From positions 1 through 20,350 of the IMG/VR virus record IMGVR_UViG_3300002835_001393: a stretch of DNA of 20,350 nt. One strand, written 5' to 3'. Positions 8,001-17,594 of this stretch are shown here, in pieces (the first letter of the stretch is position 1; each line of letters starts with the position of its first letter). Below the pieces are notes generated by a model. The model worked only from the letters and a program-made list of their open reading frames with translations, made no database searches and had not been told where the DNA came from. The translations under genes and the position numbers were made by a program. The stretch comes from a virus.

Positions 8001-8008
8001 GGTCTAAT

Positions 8009-9958
8009 ATGGCTCAGGGATTTGCACAGGGCTTTACGTCCGGGTTCGGCCTCGTCAGCGACGTCTTTCGAGAGAAGCGTCAGGCCGAGGCGCAAGAAAA
8101 GCAGATGGCTTTTCAGCGCGAGCAGTTTGAAGAGCAGAAGCGAAGGTCTGCGGAACAAGAAACTCGCATGGCTGCTGCTGAAGAGCGTGCGAAATCTGCC
8201 GAAGAAAGGGCTGTGGCTGCAGCAGAGCGTGCAGACTTGGAGTTTTCTCGCCAGATTGACAGAGAAGATACCGTAAAGGCTTTGCAGACAGGAAACGCCG
8301 AGTTCATCTTAGCCCACAGGAAACTAGGCCCGGAACTTCAAGCGAGTCTTGATCCCAAGTATCGAGAGATGTATGAACGCCTGAGCCGGGGCGAGTTGTC
8401 TATAGATCAACTTGATACCCAGACAATAAATATTCTTCTTGCCCCAGAACTTCGTCGGAATGTTGGCGAGAAAACTCGCGTCAACATGAACCCGGCTGAA
8501 AAAGATCCGGCCAAGATTCAGTATAAAAACATTACCGTTCTCAACAAGGGCATCGAAAGTGTTAGCCCTGTTGAAGGCAGGCCAGATGTTCTTTCGCTCA
8601 ACATCCTCGTTGAGGGTGTTGATGAGAAGGGACAGAGAATTATCTTTACAGAAAAGATGACGGCTGGAAGAAAGATCGGCGGAGAGGAAAAGACGATTGG
8701 CGTTCGTCAAGCCGTTGATTACATCACGGTTGGGAAACGAGCCGCTTACGACCTTTTCAACAACACCCCAGCATTTAGAAACATCGCGAAAGCCTACGGC
8801 GTAGGGATCACCCCTGAGCAGGAGGTTCGCATTACCGACCTCGCAAGGGCCAACTATTCGCGTATTCAGGATGCAAATCTAAAGCGGCTTGAGTCGTTAA
8901 AGGAGTCTAACGAAGAAGCCTTTACAAGGATTTATGGAAATAAGACTCCATACGAGGCTGCGGAAGACGTCACCAAGAGATACTTCGGCGGAATGGACGT
9001 CGAGCAGCACATCTCCTCTACCATGCAGAGACTCAAGTCCGGGAATGACCCGTCTCAAATCGCAAGAATCCCAGATCTTGAAGAGACGAAATCAACGTAC
9101 TCACAGTTTGGCCTTCAGATCAAGAACAACGACGAAGCGATTCGCATGAGAAATGACGAGTTCGCTATGCAGTCTATGTTTGGAGATGAGTCCGGAACTG
9201 TAATCCCGTCGATGATAAAAAGACTTTCAACAGAACTGAATCGCCCTGTCACGTTTGACGAGTACAGACAGCTCCAGAGAGAAATCAGGGGCGTCATGGA
9301 AAAGTCAAAGACAAAGGAACTCAGCGAAGGAGTGATCGGCGAGGCGATCAACAAGATGGTTCGTGGCGAGACGCCTTCCGGCACAACTAACAGGCTCGCT
9401 GGGGAAAGGCTTGGGCCATTAGGCTCTGCCGCATTCACGCCATCTGGAAGCATAGTTAACCTCCCCGGGTATGGAGTCTCAGGATCTAGTCAGGCTGAAA
9501 AAAAAACTGATCAGCCAGTAGTAGATCCGAATGTAGCGAAGATTGCTCCGCCGAAGTACGCCACAAGCATTACGAATGCCGCAAAGAAAGAGAACATCGA
9601 TCCTGTAGTGCTTGCTAAGATTGCAAAAACAGAAAGCAACTTCAGAGATGACGTTGTAAGCGGGAAGACCGTGTCAAGCGCTGGCGCCGTTGGAATCGTT
9701 CAGATGGTTCCGAAGTGGCACAGTGACGTTGATTTCGAGCGTGTAAAGAAAGACCCGGATTACGCCCTAGGTGAGGGGGCTAGGTACTTTAGGGAACTGC
9801 TTGACATGTATAACGGCGACTATCAGAAGGCTGCTGCGGCGTACAACTGGGGGCCGACAAGACTTACGAATCTCCTTAAAAATAAGGATAAGGCTGCTAA
9901 CTGGAAGGAGCATTTGCCGAAGGAGACAAAGCAATATCTTAAGTCCGTATTCGGCTAA
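8009..9958 (+). CDS. Ejection protein with C-terminal SLT lytic transglycosylase
   Basis: This 649-residue protein opens with a long charged coiled coil (residues 18-95, with QREQFEEQKRRSAEQETRM). It continues with a helical middle of about 400 residues that I do not recognise. From about 525 it is a GH23 soluble-lytic-transglycosylase domain: catalytic Glu542 in KTESNF, GxxGxxQ at 559-565 (GAVGIVQ) and AYNWG at 611-615. Such domains cut the glycan strand to form a 1,6-anhydro end. On virion proteins they open the peptidoglycan locally for DNA entry. In T7 the domain sits at the N-terminus of gp16; here it ends the protein just before the giant gene. GAGGT lies five bases upstream of the ATG. 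The enzyme call is firm; the virion location is inferred from context. Confidence 0.85.
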   Translation: MAQGFAQGFTSGFGLVSDVFREKRQAEAQEKQMAFQREQFEEQKRRSAEQETRMAAAEERAKSAEERAVAAAERADLEFSRQIDREDTVKALQTGNAEFILAHRKLGPELQASLDPKYREMYERLSRGELSIDQLDTQTINILLAPELRRNVGEKTRVNMNPAEKDPAKIQYKNITVLNKGIESVSPVEGRPDVLSLNILVEGVDEKGQRIIFTEKMTAGRKIGGEEKTIGVRQAVDYITVGKRAAYDLFNNTPAFRNIAKAYGVGITPEQEVRITDLARANYSRIQDANLKRLESLKESNEEAFTRIYGNKTPYEAAEDVTKRYFGGMDVEQHISSTMQRLKSGNDPSQIARIPDLEETKSTYSQFGLQIKNNDEAIRMRNDEFAMQSMFGDESGTVIPSMIKRLSTELNRPVTFDEYRQLQREIRGVMEKSKTKELSEGVIGEAINKMVRGETPSGTTNRLAGERLGPLGSAAFTPSGSIVNLPGYGVSGSSQAEKKTDQPVVDPNVAKIAPPKYATSITNAAKKENIDPVVLAKIAKTESNFRDDVVSGKTVSSAGAVGIVQMVPKWHSDVDFERVKKDPDYALGEGARYFRELLDMYNGDYQKAAAAYNWGPTRLTNLLKNKDKAANWKEHLPKETKQYLKSVFG

Positions 9959-9961
9959 TAC

Positions 9962-10012
9962 ATGGAGCAAAGTGATGGAAGCAACCAACCACACACGGTG
10001 AGACATGGCTGA
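9962..10012 (+). CDS. Possible 16-residue leader peptide before the giant gene
   Basis: The 46 bases between the transglycosylase gene and the giant gene hold a short open frame, ATG 9962 to TGA 10012 (MEQSDGSNQPHTVRHG). It starts just after one stop and overlaps the next start in ATGGCTGA. It could couple translation into the giant gene, whose own ribosome site (GGTGAGAC) is only moderate. It may equally be chance. Confidence 0.15.
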   Translation: MEQSDGSNQPHTVRHG

Positions 10013-13000
10013 CATTACAGATCTTTGGGGTGATATCGTTGATCCTGAGAGCGTTCGCTCTCTTGGCGCGTCGCTCGGCAAGCAAGCCGAGGCCGGTAAA
10101 GAGCCTTCAATCTCAAAGGCTTTCGGCGCAGGCGTCGATGTTATGCAGGCTGGGGTGCAAAGAACCTTTCAGCGTGCGGCAGAGGCGCTTGGAGACCAAG
10201 GTCTTGCAACAACGCTTGGAGTTGCGGCAGAGCAAAACGTAGCTGAAGCATCCCCATATCTGTATCAGCCTGCTTATGGCGACACGGGATTGTCCGGTGC
10301 GCTGAACATCACAGATCCAAACTTTTGGCGGCAGGCGATCCCGAATATGCTCGGGTCGTCTACTGGTTTTCTCGCTGGCGCAGGCGCTGGTGCAATCGCG
10401 GGTTCTGCCATAGGCCCGGTTGGAACCGCTGTTGGCGCGATCATTGGCGGTGCTTTGGGTGGCGGCACCGCATCTTTCATCCAGAGTTATGGTGATAACT
10501 ACTACAGTTACATCGAAAGAAACCCCGGAGACTTTGAAGGCGCTGATGATTACGCGGCCAAAGCCTCTGGTCTCGGCGCCGCCATTGATGCTGCATCTGT
10601 TGCTATCGCGCCGATTGGCCCAGCCGTAACCGGCATATCGTCTGCCCTGAGAAAGACCGCCCTTCAGACTCTCCTGCAAGGCTCTGCTGAAGGCGGGAAT
10701 CAATACGCGCAAAACCTGATGCAGCGTCGCTACATTGATAGCGGCATCGATCCAACAACTGGCGTCGCGACCGCCGCAATCGGTGGCGGTCTTCTTGAGG
10801 CCGCTATTCTCCCGGCTGAGATTGCTGCTGCGCGTCGCATTGGCGGTGGCCCGATGCCAGCCCAGCCGACCCCTCCTGTTACAGGGGGTGAGGCTGGCAT
10901 AACCGGCGATCAGATTGTTCCGCCTCCGCCGCCTGCCCCTCCGGCTCCTCAGCCTCCAGCGTTTGCGGTTCAGCGACTCTCGGAGCTTGAGTCTGTTCAG
11001 CAACCGAGCCTTGAGCAAAGCATTGAGACGGCTTTTCTCAGGGAGTCTCTCGCTGACCCTGCAAAGTTTGAAGCGATCGACAATGCTTACGACATCAAGG
11101 ATGTCGAGGGCGTTGCCACGCCTGTATTCCGCAGAGCCGCTGAGATTCAACCCGGCGCGATAGCCGCAAGTGTTGGCGAGTCTGTTCGCGAGACCGCAAG
11201 CGGTCGTGATGTTCTTGCTGCACTCACAGAAGATGTGCGCAAGGTTATGTCCGGTGAGTATCTTGATACCACCGTCGTAAAGATTGCTGACGTTTACCGT
11301 CCGCGCATTACCCCTGATGAGCGTACCCAGATCGAAGCGGAGCGTTCTGCTCTGCGCGACCGAGTCACGAACCTCAATGAGCGTCTCGATGCGCGTCGCT
11401 TGCAACTTGATCGCACTGCGCCGTCCCAGACGAAACAGGCAAAGACACTTCGCAATCTCATCAAGAACGAAGAGGCGCAGTTAAGCGATGGGCTGGCCAA
11501 GTTAGCGGCCATCGAATACTTGTTCCCGACGTTTAGAACTCAGGTTGCGCCTGAGATGGCTGGCGTTGTTTCGCGATTCCCGCAGACTGCTATCTCGGCT
11601 GGCATCGAGCCGGTTCAGCAGCCATTCTTTGGTCAGGCTCCGCAGACCACCCTTGAAAGGGTCATGGGTCAATTTGGTCGCCGACCTGAGCCGCGTCGCG
11701 GCACAGTAAGCGGAGAGGTTATCCCGCCCCCGGCTCGCGACCTGACTGGCGTTGAGCCTCCGGCAATGACCTTGGCGCGTCCTTCGCTTGGCGAAGGCGC
11801 TGGGTCTCCGGTAACTCGGCCTGCCGATAATCGCCTTGAGGCTGTGGCGCGTAGCGCCACAAACATCGTTCCGCAGCCGGAGACAGTCCAGCAGCCAATG
11901 AGCCGACTGGAGGCTTTGGCATACAGCGCGAGACCCGGCGAGTCGTTTATGCGTCCGGCTCCTGCTGTGACGGCGGAACCCGTATCGGCGGTGGAGCCTG
12001 TTGCTGAGGTTCAGACGGCTGTCGAACCTGCCCCTGCCCCAGCACCGGCCCCCGCTCCCGCTCCTGCTCCTGCACCTACCCCGGCTCCGAGGGCTGGCCG
12101 TCGGCGCGAACGCGCTGCGGCGGCTGGTCGTATGCCGAACGCTCAGGCCCGTAAGCGGCTTGAGGACATGATTGCCACCATGCCAGCTGGGCCGGAGAGG
12201 GACTCTCTCCAGACGGCTGTAAACGCATTGGCTGCGGAAGACCTTCGTAGTCTTGAGCGTGGCCAACGGGCAGCCCGGCCTAGGGCCGAGGCGGCTGCCC
12301 CCGCACCTGCGCCTGCCCCGGCTGTTGCGGAGGCTATTACGCCTCCTGCGGAGCCTCCTGCGCAGCGTTCCCGTATGGCGGAAAACATCCCCGCCTTTGG
12401 CAGGGAGGTTGGCGATACGGCAACTCTGTTGCAGTCACCGACTGCCGCGACGATCACCTATGGCACTGGACTAACCTTCCGGGCTAACCCGAACACAGTC
12501 AGTGCCGTGGCAGAAGGCGACTTCAGGGATGAGGTCACCGCCGCATTTGTTGATCTTGTGGATAACTTCGGCTTGCCCCGTAGTCTTGTTGAGGGGGTCG
12601 AGGTCTATAAGAACACCAACGAGTTGGAGACTAAGGGTCTCTTCTTTAGGGATCGAAAGATCATTTCCCTCTCGGAGGACTTCTTTAACGCTGCAAATTT
12701 TGCCGACCCGAAGTTCCGCGAACTTCTGCGCGTAACGATCGCGCACGAACTCGGCCACAACCTGCACAGCCGCAATGGCTACGACACCCCGCGAGAGACT
12801 CGCATCTCAAATCAGGTGTTGACCATCAACAACGGCTCAGTAACCGACGTCTCAGGTGCAGCGCCTCCGATGATCCGAGAGATCTTCGGGCTTCTCGCCA
12901 ACGAGATGCGAACGGTTATCGTTCCGAATGCTACCCGCCTCATGGAGGGCGGCATGAACCCGGACGAGGCTATCGCTCAGGCTACTGCCGAGGCTGGCAC

Positions 13001-16000
13001 GGCGGCACAGTTCGCCTACCCGTTCTTCTACATCGGCGACCGTCAGTTCAATGGCCCGTATGGCAAGGACTGGACGGCGATTCAGTCCGAGATTATTGGC
13101 CAGATCTTCGCCATCCATATAGTCAATCCGAAGTGGCTGGAGGACAATGCGCCTCTGGCCTCTGCTTTCATTAAGAGGGAGATTGCAAGGAATGAACCTG
13201 CTGCAGCAAGACGCGAGTTACCTTCAGGAGTACGAGAAGAAGTTCGGCCACCCAGTCCCGGCGTCGGTGCTGCGGAGCCGCCTGTTCGGGGCGGGATTCC
13301 TCGCGAAGGAATGGCTGGACAAGAACCAGCCGAACCCGGAGTGGGCGGAGAGGGCGAAGTTCGTCGAGTCCGCGAAGGGCAAAGAAGCACAGTTCTAGGC
13401 GGCGTACGAGATGTCGCGCCGACTTTCTACAGTGCTGTTAAGAGTGCTGTTGAAAGCCTGAAGATGGTCAAGGCTCCTGCGGAGCAGTGGCTCAATACGC
13501 TCAAGAACATTCCCGGAACTAAGGCCGAGGAGCTTGAGTATTACGATCTCCCGAACTGGCTTCGCTCCCAAACTGGGAGCATCACCAAGCAGCAGCTTCT
13601 GGACGAAATCCAGCAGCGTCAGATCGACGTTGTCGATGCTGTTGGCAAGGGCAACTTTGAGTTCTATACGTTCCCCGGCGGAACTGGGTACAAAGAGCTA
13701 TTGCTCACCCTGCCGAACTTCAAGGGTAAGCCGTTCGTCAGCGAGATGCACGACTTCGGTGACGTCAAAAATATCTTGGCGCATGTCCGCCTCAAGGAGC
13801 GGGTCGATACCGATGGTAATCGCGTCCTACTAATTGAGGAGATTCAGAGCGACTGGCATCAGGCTGGTCGCCGCGAGGGCTACACCGAAGAGTCCGGCAT
13901 TCCGGACGCCCCGTTCAAGACGACTTGGCCTGACCTTGCCCTGCGCCGCATCGTTCGCTTTGCCGCAGAGAATGGCTATGACCGAGTCGCTTGGACGACT
14001 GGCGCAGACCAAAAGGCTCGTTACGATGTGCGTCGCACATTTAGCGAGGTTCTTTACAAGAAGAACGCGAACGGCACTTACCACATTCGTCCTATTGACC
14101 GTGGCGGAAATGTCACCGGAGAGAGCAGGTCTGTAAAAGAGAATGAACTAGGTAAGTTTATTCCGAAGACTGTTGCTGAAAGGATGCTGAACAACGAGGG
14201 CGTTAAGTCCTCCGGCATGAACAGAGATTTCATGTCTCTGTCTGGAGATCTCCTCGACTCTGGCGATGGTATGATGGCCTTCTATGATCGTGAACTCGTG
14301 AACAGGTCAAAGAACCTGTTTGGAAAGTTTGGCGGTCGCATGACTGTTGGCAAGATCGAGGTCACACCTCAGCGCGGAGAGGACAGCGGGTTTGCAACCG
14401 ACAGCGTCCGATCAGCAAAGAGGGCGATCACAGAAGGCGGAGAGGTTCATGTCCACTCCGATCTCCAATACATTGGAACCGCAAACTCCGCAGCTGAGCT
14501 TGATGAGTTTGTTCGCAGTAACGAAGATCAGCCGCTAGAGTTTTCGATTCAGTTCCCAGAGATCAAGGCCGAGGCCAGGGACTTCCACGTTCTTCAGATC
14601 CCGGAGCCTCTGAAAGAGATTGCGGTCTACAAGGGCTTCCCGCTGTTCATGAATCAGCGCAACGGAGCAATCGTTTCCGCTGTAAATAGCGGCGCGTTTG
14701 GAAGCATCGGCCATGCTGTTGACTCTCTGCAAACAATTGTCAACTCATCGCTTGAACAGACTAGGCCGACAAGCATTTACAACGGCGCAGACGAGACGCT
14801 GCGCGACACGCTGACGCGAACATTCGTCAACTCCTTCTACCGCCTTGAGCAGTTCCAGAAGGAGATGGCGAAGAAGATTGGCATGTCTCGTATCAGCGAC
14901 GAGATGGATGCGGCTGGTCAGATCGAGCGTTTCAGCGGTCAGGTTACCGAGGACGAGCGAAAGATTCAGCGTCAGTATCTTGAGCCGATGATGAAGTACG
15001 TCTTCGACAACGGCCTCGACTACAACGAGCTAAATCTTTTTGCTTACGTTCGCCATGCCCCTGAACGCAATGCCGAGATCGCAAAGAAGAATGCCGTTAA
15101 ATACGACGAACTTCGTCAGCAGTTGTCTGATAAGTACGACGGAGATCTCACAAAGGCAACGGCAGAGGAAAGCCGAAACCTAGAGCGATACCTGACCATG
15201 AAGGAAAGGTATGCTGATGGTGGCTCTGGCATAAACACAAAGGATGCTATATCCATCACGAATCGATTCCGAGATGAAGGCAAGTACGACAAGTACTCTG
15301 CCGCCATGAAGTTCGTTGACGACTTGGTCAGGTCAACGCAGCAGCGTATGGTTTCTTCAGGACTCATCGAGGAAGAGGTCGTTGGCGCTTGGAATGACAA
15401 GTACAAGTCTTATGTTCCGCTAACAGGATGGGCTATCGACGAGTTCGACTCGCCGCAAAACAGCCCGATGCGCGTCGGTCGCGGCTTTTCAATTGGCGGC
15501 AAGGAGTCGCTCGCCGCTCTCGGTCGCCAGACTATGGCATTCCCGCCTGTGACAAACGCGATTAAGCAGGCGTATGAGAAGACAATCCGTGCGCGAAAGG
15601 CCGAAGTTGGCCGCCGTTTCTTGAACCTCGTAAGGACGTTCAAGGATGACTCGATGTGGGAGGTCATTGACAAGGACAACCCGGTCTACACGCGGTACAT
15701 GGATTCGAAGAAAGATGCCGTTCTTTTGCGCAGGCAGTCTAGCCGCAGACCGGGGGAAGACTTCTTTGAGGTTAAAGAGGATGGGCAGACCATTCTCATT
15801 GATATCAAGGACGACAACCTTCGACGCGCCATGCTTAACCTTGGCGCAGCGGATATGGGTAGCCTCGTCAATGCCGTACAGAATACGTTCGGCAGGGCGT
15901 CATCATTCCTAGCTGGCATGACAACGCGATGGAACCCTGCTTGGTCTATCGTCAACGTGCCGCGTGACTTTATGGCCGGTATGATGAACCTTGTCGCCGA

Positions 16001-17594
16001 GGCTGATCTTCATGACGGACTCTTGAAGGGGGCTGGAAAGGTTGATGGCAAGACCGTTGTGCAGGCTGCGGTATCAGACTATGTCAGCCTTAAGTATCAC
16101 AAGGCTCTCAGTCGATATCTCAACAACAAGGCCGGTGATGCCGCAGAAGATAACTTCGTAAAGGAGTTTTTCGAAGACGGAGGAGCCACTGGGTACGTTA
16201 GAAATCTTGACGCTCGCGAACTGCATCGAGAGCTTCAAAGCAGTATAGATTTGATTAGCGAGTCTGGATCGCTTGAGGGCGGATCTGCTCTGACAAAGGT
16301 TAAGCGAGGACTCAATGGCGTAAAGAATGCGATTGAGCATTTCAACGACATGACCGAGAACGCGGTTCGCGTTGTCGCTTACGTCAATGCGCGTAAGGCT
16401 GGCGTCAGCCGAGACAAAGCGGCTCTGCTTGCAAAGAATGTGACGGTGAACTTTAACCGTCGCGGCGAGGCGGGGCCGCTTATGAACTCGTTCTACATGT
16501 TCTGGCAGGCGAGCATCAACGGTAACTTGCAGTTCTTCAGAACGATGACTTCTGCCGAGGCTCGCAAGTTGATGTACTACGCAGCAGGTGCTGCGGCAGC
16601 TGTCACCGCAATGAGTCTTGCCGCAAGCGAAGAAGAGGAGAATGGGAAGACAGAGTGGGAGAACCTCCCTGACTACGTTAAGGAGAATGGCTTGCCGGTT
16701 AAGTTCCCGGGAATGCCTATCCTTGTGATCCCGCTGCCTTACGGCTACAGCATCCTGACTTACGGAGCCATCAAAGCGACAGAGGCAATGCTTGGCATTG
16801 AGTCTGCTGGAGGATTCGCAGGCAAGACGCTTGGAAAGATTGCCAACGACATGTCACCGCTCCGCGTTCCGGAGTCTACGAGTGCCGCTGGTAGCACAAT
16901 CAGGGGCATTACCCCGACCGCTATTCGCCCACTTGTCGATATCGCAATGAACGAGGACTTTGCTGGCAATCCGATCTACAAGGAGAACCCTGAGTTCGCC
17001 AAGGTCAAGATGCCGGACGCTTCGCTGCACCGTCGAGGAACAACGGACACGGCAATCGCGTTCTCAAACTTCTTGAACAAGGCGACTGGCGGCACGGACT
17101 TCCAGCCGGGCTTGATCGATGTCAGCCCTGACGCAGCTGAATATCTCATTGGAGAGATCTTCGGCGGCGCAGGACGCACATTGATGCAGGCTTATGGCGT
17201 TGCCGAGAAGGTTATCACCGGGAAAGACATCGAAGTCCGTCAGGTTCCTATCGTCAACAAGGTCATAAAGACGACCTCTTGGACGATGAACCCCGGCGAC
17301 TTCTACGACCGCATGGACTCTGTGTATCGAGTCGAGGCGGAAGCCAAGACACTCAAGGGTGGCGAGAGGGAAGAGTTCGTTGGCGATAACAGGGTTGACT
17401 ACCTTGCTCTGCCGTTCGCCAAGAATGCGCAGCGTCGGTTGAGCAAACTCTATGAACGCCGCAAGAGCATTCAGAACTCCTCATCTGCTGAAGCCCTGAA
17501 GGAGGAACAGATCGAGAAGATCGAACTGGAAATCCAAAAGGTGTACGACGAGTTCAACTCGCGGTACGAGAAGATCAAGGACAGAGAGGGCTAA
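10005..17594 (+). CDS. Giant multidomain (polyvalent-type) ejection protein with zincin motif and LPD38-like C-terminus
   Basis: This 2529-residue protein fills the place of the large ejection protein. Regions in order are: a helical N-terminus; a Gly/Ala zipper at 116-158 likely to enter or span a membrane; helical segments; a Pro-Ala linker at 675-695; a zinc metallopeptidase motif HELGH at 914-918, with Glu1029 in SEIIGQ a possible third ligand; and a Gly/Pro/Arg/Glu linker at about 1063-1131. Next is a conserved module at about 1140-1560 carrying EEIQSDWHQ (1278-1286), AENGYDRVAWTTG and a closing YKGFPLFMN, which I remember from other giant phage proteins but cannot assign a reaction. Helical regions follow, then an LPD38-like part with WNPAWSIVNVPRDF near 1976 and FWQASINGNLQFFR near 2165. 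Large polyvalent phage proteins are thought to enter the host with the DNA. Confidence 0.8.
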   Translation: MADITDLWGDIVDPESVRSLGASLGKQAEAGKEPSISKAFGAGVDVMQAGVQRTFQRAAEALGDQGLATTLGVAAEQNVAEASPYLYQPAYGDTGLSGALNITDPNFWRQAIPNMLGSSTGFLAGAGAGAIAGSAIGPVGTAVGAIIGGALGGGTASFIQSYGDNYYSYIERNPGDFEGADDYAAKASGLGAAIDAASVAIAPIGPAVTGISSALRKTALQTLLQGSAEGGNQYAQNLMQRRYIDSGIDPTTGVATAAIGGGLLEAAILPAEIAAARRIGGGPMPAQPTPPVTGGEAGITGDQIVPPPPPAPPAPQPPAFAVQRLSELESVQQPSLEQSIETAFLRESLADPAKFEAIDNAYDIKDVEGVATPVFRRAAEIQPGAIAASVGESVRETASGRDVLAALTEDVRKVMSGEYLDTTVVKIADVYRPRITPDERTQIEAERSALRDRVTNLNERLDARRLQLDRTAPSQTKQAKTLRNLIKNEEAQLSDGLAKLAAIEYLFPTFRTQVAPEMAGVVSRFPQTAISAGIEPVQQPFFGQAPQTTLERVMGQFGRRPEPRRGTVSGEVIPPPARDLTGVEPPAMTLARPSLGEGAGSPVTRPADNRLEAVARSATNIVPQPETVQQPMSRLEALAYSARPGESFMRPAPAVTAEPVSAVEPVAEVQTAVEPAPAPAPAPAPAPAPAPTPAPRAGRRRERAAAAGRMPNAQARKRLEDMIATMPAGPERDSLQTAVNALAAEDLRSLERGQRAARPRAEAAAPAPAPAPAVAEAITPPAEPPAQRSRMAENIPAFGREVGDTATLLQSPTAATITYGTGLTFRANPNTVSAVAEGDFRDEVTAAFVDLVDNFGLPRSLVEGVEVYKNTNELETKGLFFRDRKIISLSEDFFNAANFADPKFRELLRVTIAHELGHNLHSRNGYDTPRETRISNQVLTINNGSVTDVSGAAPPMIREIFGLLANEMRTVIVPNATRLMEGGMNPDEAIAQATAEAGTAAQFAYPFFYIGDRQFNGPYGKDWTAIQSEIIGQIFAIHIVNPKWLEDNAPLASAFIKREIARNEPAAARRELPSGVREEVRPPSPGVGAAEPPVRGGIPREGMAGQEPAEPGVGGEGEVRRVREGQRSTVLGGVRDVAPTFYSAVKSAVESLKMVKAPAEQWLNTLKNIPGTKAEELEYYDLPNWLRSQTGSITKQQLLDEIQQRQIDVVDAVGKGNFEFYTFPGGTGYKELLLTLPNFKGKPFVSEMHDFGDVKNILAHVRLKERVDTDGNRVLLIEEIQSDWHQAGRREGYTEESGIPDAPFKTTWPDLALRRIVRFAAENGYDRVAWTTGADQKARYDVRRTFSEVLYKKNANGTYHIRPIDRGGNVTGESRSVKENELGKFIPKTVAERMLNNEGVKSSGMNRDFMSLSGDLLDSGDGMMAFYDRELVNRSKNLFGKFGGRMTVGKIEVTPQRGEDSGFATDSVRSAKRAITEGGEVHVHSDLQYIGTANSAAELDEFVRSNEDQPLEFSIQFPEIKAEARDFHVLQIPEPLKEIAVYKGFPLFMNQRNGAIVSAVNSGAFGSIGHAVDSLQTIVNSSLEQTRPTSIYNGADETLRDTLTRTFVNSFYRLEQFQKEMAKKIGMSRISDEMDAAGQIERFSGQVTEDERKIQRQYLEPMMKYVFDNGLDYNELNLFAYVRHAPERNAEIAKKNAVKYDELRQQLSDKYDGDLTKATAEESRNLERYLTMKERYADGGSGINTKDAISITNRFRDEGKYDKYSAAMKFVDDLVRSTQQRMVSSGLIEEEVVGAWNDKYKSYVPLTGWAIDEFDSPQNSPMRVGRGFSIGGKESLAALGRQTMAFPPVTNAIKQAYEKTIRARKAEVGRRFLNLVRTFKDDSMWEVIDKDNPVYTRYMDSKKDAVLLRRQSSRRPGEDFFEVKEDGQTILIDIKDDNLRRAMLNLGAADMGSLVNAVQNTFGRASSFLAGMTTRWNPAWSIVNVPRDFMAGMMNLVAEADLHDGLLKGAGKVDGKTVVQAAVSDYVSLKYHKALSRYLNNKAGDAAEDNFVKEFFEDGGATGYVRNLDARELHRELQSSIDLISESGSLEGGSALTKVKRGLNGVKNAIEHFNDMTENAVRVVAYVNARKAGVSRDKAALLAKNVTVNFNRRGEAGPLMNSFYMFWQASINGNLQFFRTMTSAEARKLMYYAAGAAAAVTAMSLAASEEEENGKTEWENLPDYVKENGLPVKFPGMPILVIPLPYGYSILTYGAIKATEAMLGIESAGGFAGKTLGKIANDMSPLRVPESTSAAGSTIRGITPTAIRPLVDIAMNEDFAGNPIYKENPEFAKVKMPDASLHRRGTTDTAIAFSNFLNKATGGTDFQPGLIDVSPDAAEYLIGEIFGGAGRTLMQAYGVAEKVITGKDIEVRQVPIVNKVIKTTSWTMNPGDFYDRMDSVYRVEAEAKTLKGGEREEFVGDNRVDYLALPFAKNAQRRLSKLYERRKSIQNSSSAEALKEEQIEKIELEIQKVYDEFNSRYEKIKDREG
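12027..12089 (+). repeat. Pro-Ala linker in the giant protein
   Basis: Residues 675-695 alternate Pro and Ala with one Thr substitution, an extended stiff linker of the kind that spaces domains. A second shorter Pro-Ala run occurs around 12295-12330. Both lie between the helical N-terminal part and the metallopeptidase region, and the DNA is a CCN-GCN repeat prone to slippage. Confidence 0.8.
13192..13398 (+). CDS. Candidate overlapping gene in the +1 frame of the giant gene
   Basis: A 67-residue open frame (start MNLLQQDASYLQEYEKKFG, end AKGKEAQF, stop TAG) lies wholly inside the giant gene, one base out of frame. It has a normal protein composition: an amphipathic helix, FGHPVPASVLRSRL, then FLAKEWLDKNQPNPEWAE. 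By my count 58 of 67 sense codons end in G or C, while most codons of the giant frame here end in A or T and encode a Gly/Pro/Arg/Glu linker. GAGGG ends 12 bases before the ATG and AAGGA abuts it, so the ribosome site is poor. The frame extends to an earlier ATG at 13147, but the added residues look unlike protein. It could be expressed, or be the relic of a small gene trapped by gene fusion. No family was recognised. Confidence 0.4.
   Translation: MNLLQQDASYLQEYEKKFGHPVPASVLRSRLFGAGFLAKEWLDKNQPNPEWAERAKFVESAKGKEAQF

Noticed and set aside
7577-8158. 193-codon antisense frame opposite the Ala-rich ejection gene
   Set aside because: The Ala/Val/Pro-rich product is a reflection of GC-rich Ala codons and overlaps two genes that are clearly coding.
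10113-11405. 430-codon open frame on the - strand inside the giant gene
   Set aside because: It lies opposite well-conserved coding sequence, its product is Arg/Ser-rich and lacks motifs, and there is no promoter or ribosome site. Long antisense frames are common opposite genes of this codon use.
11502-12266. 254-codon antisense frame opposite the Pro-Ala region
   Set aside because: The Arg/Gly/Ser-rich product mirrors the CCN-GCN repeat of the real strand and shows no protein-like domain.
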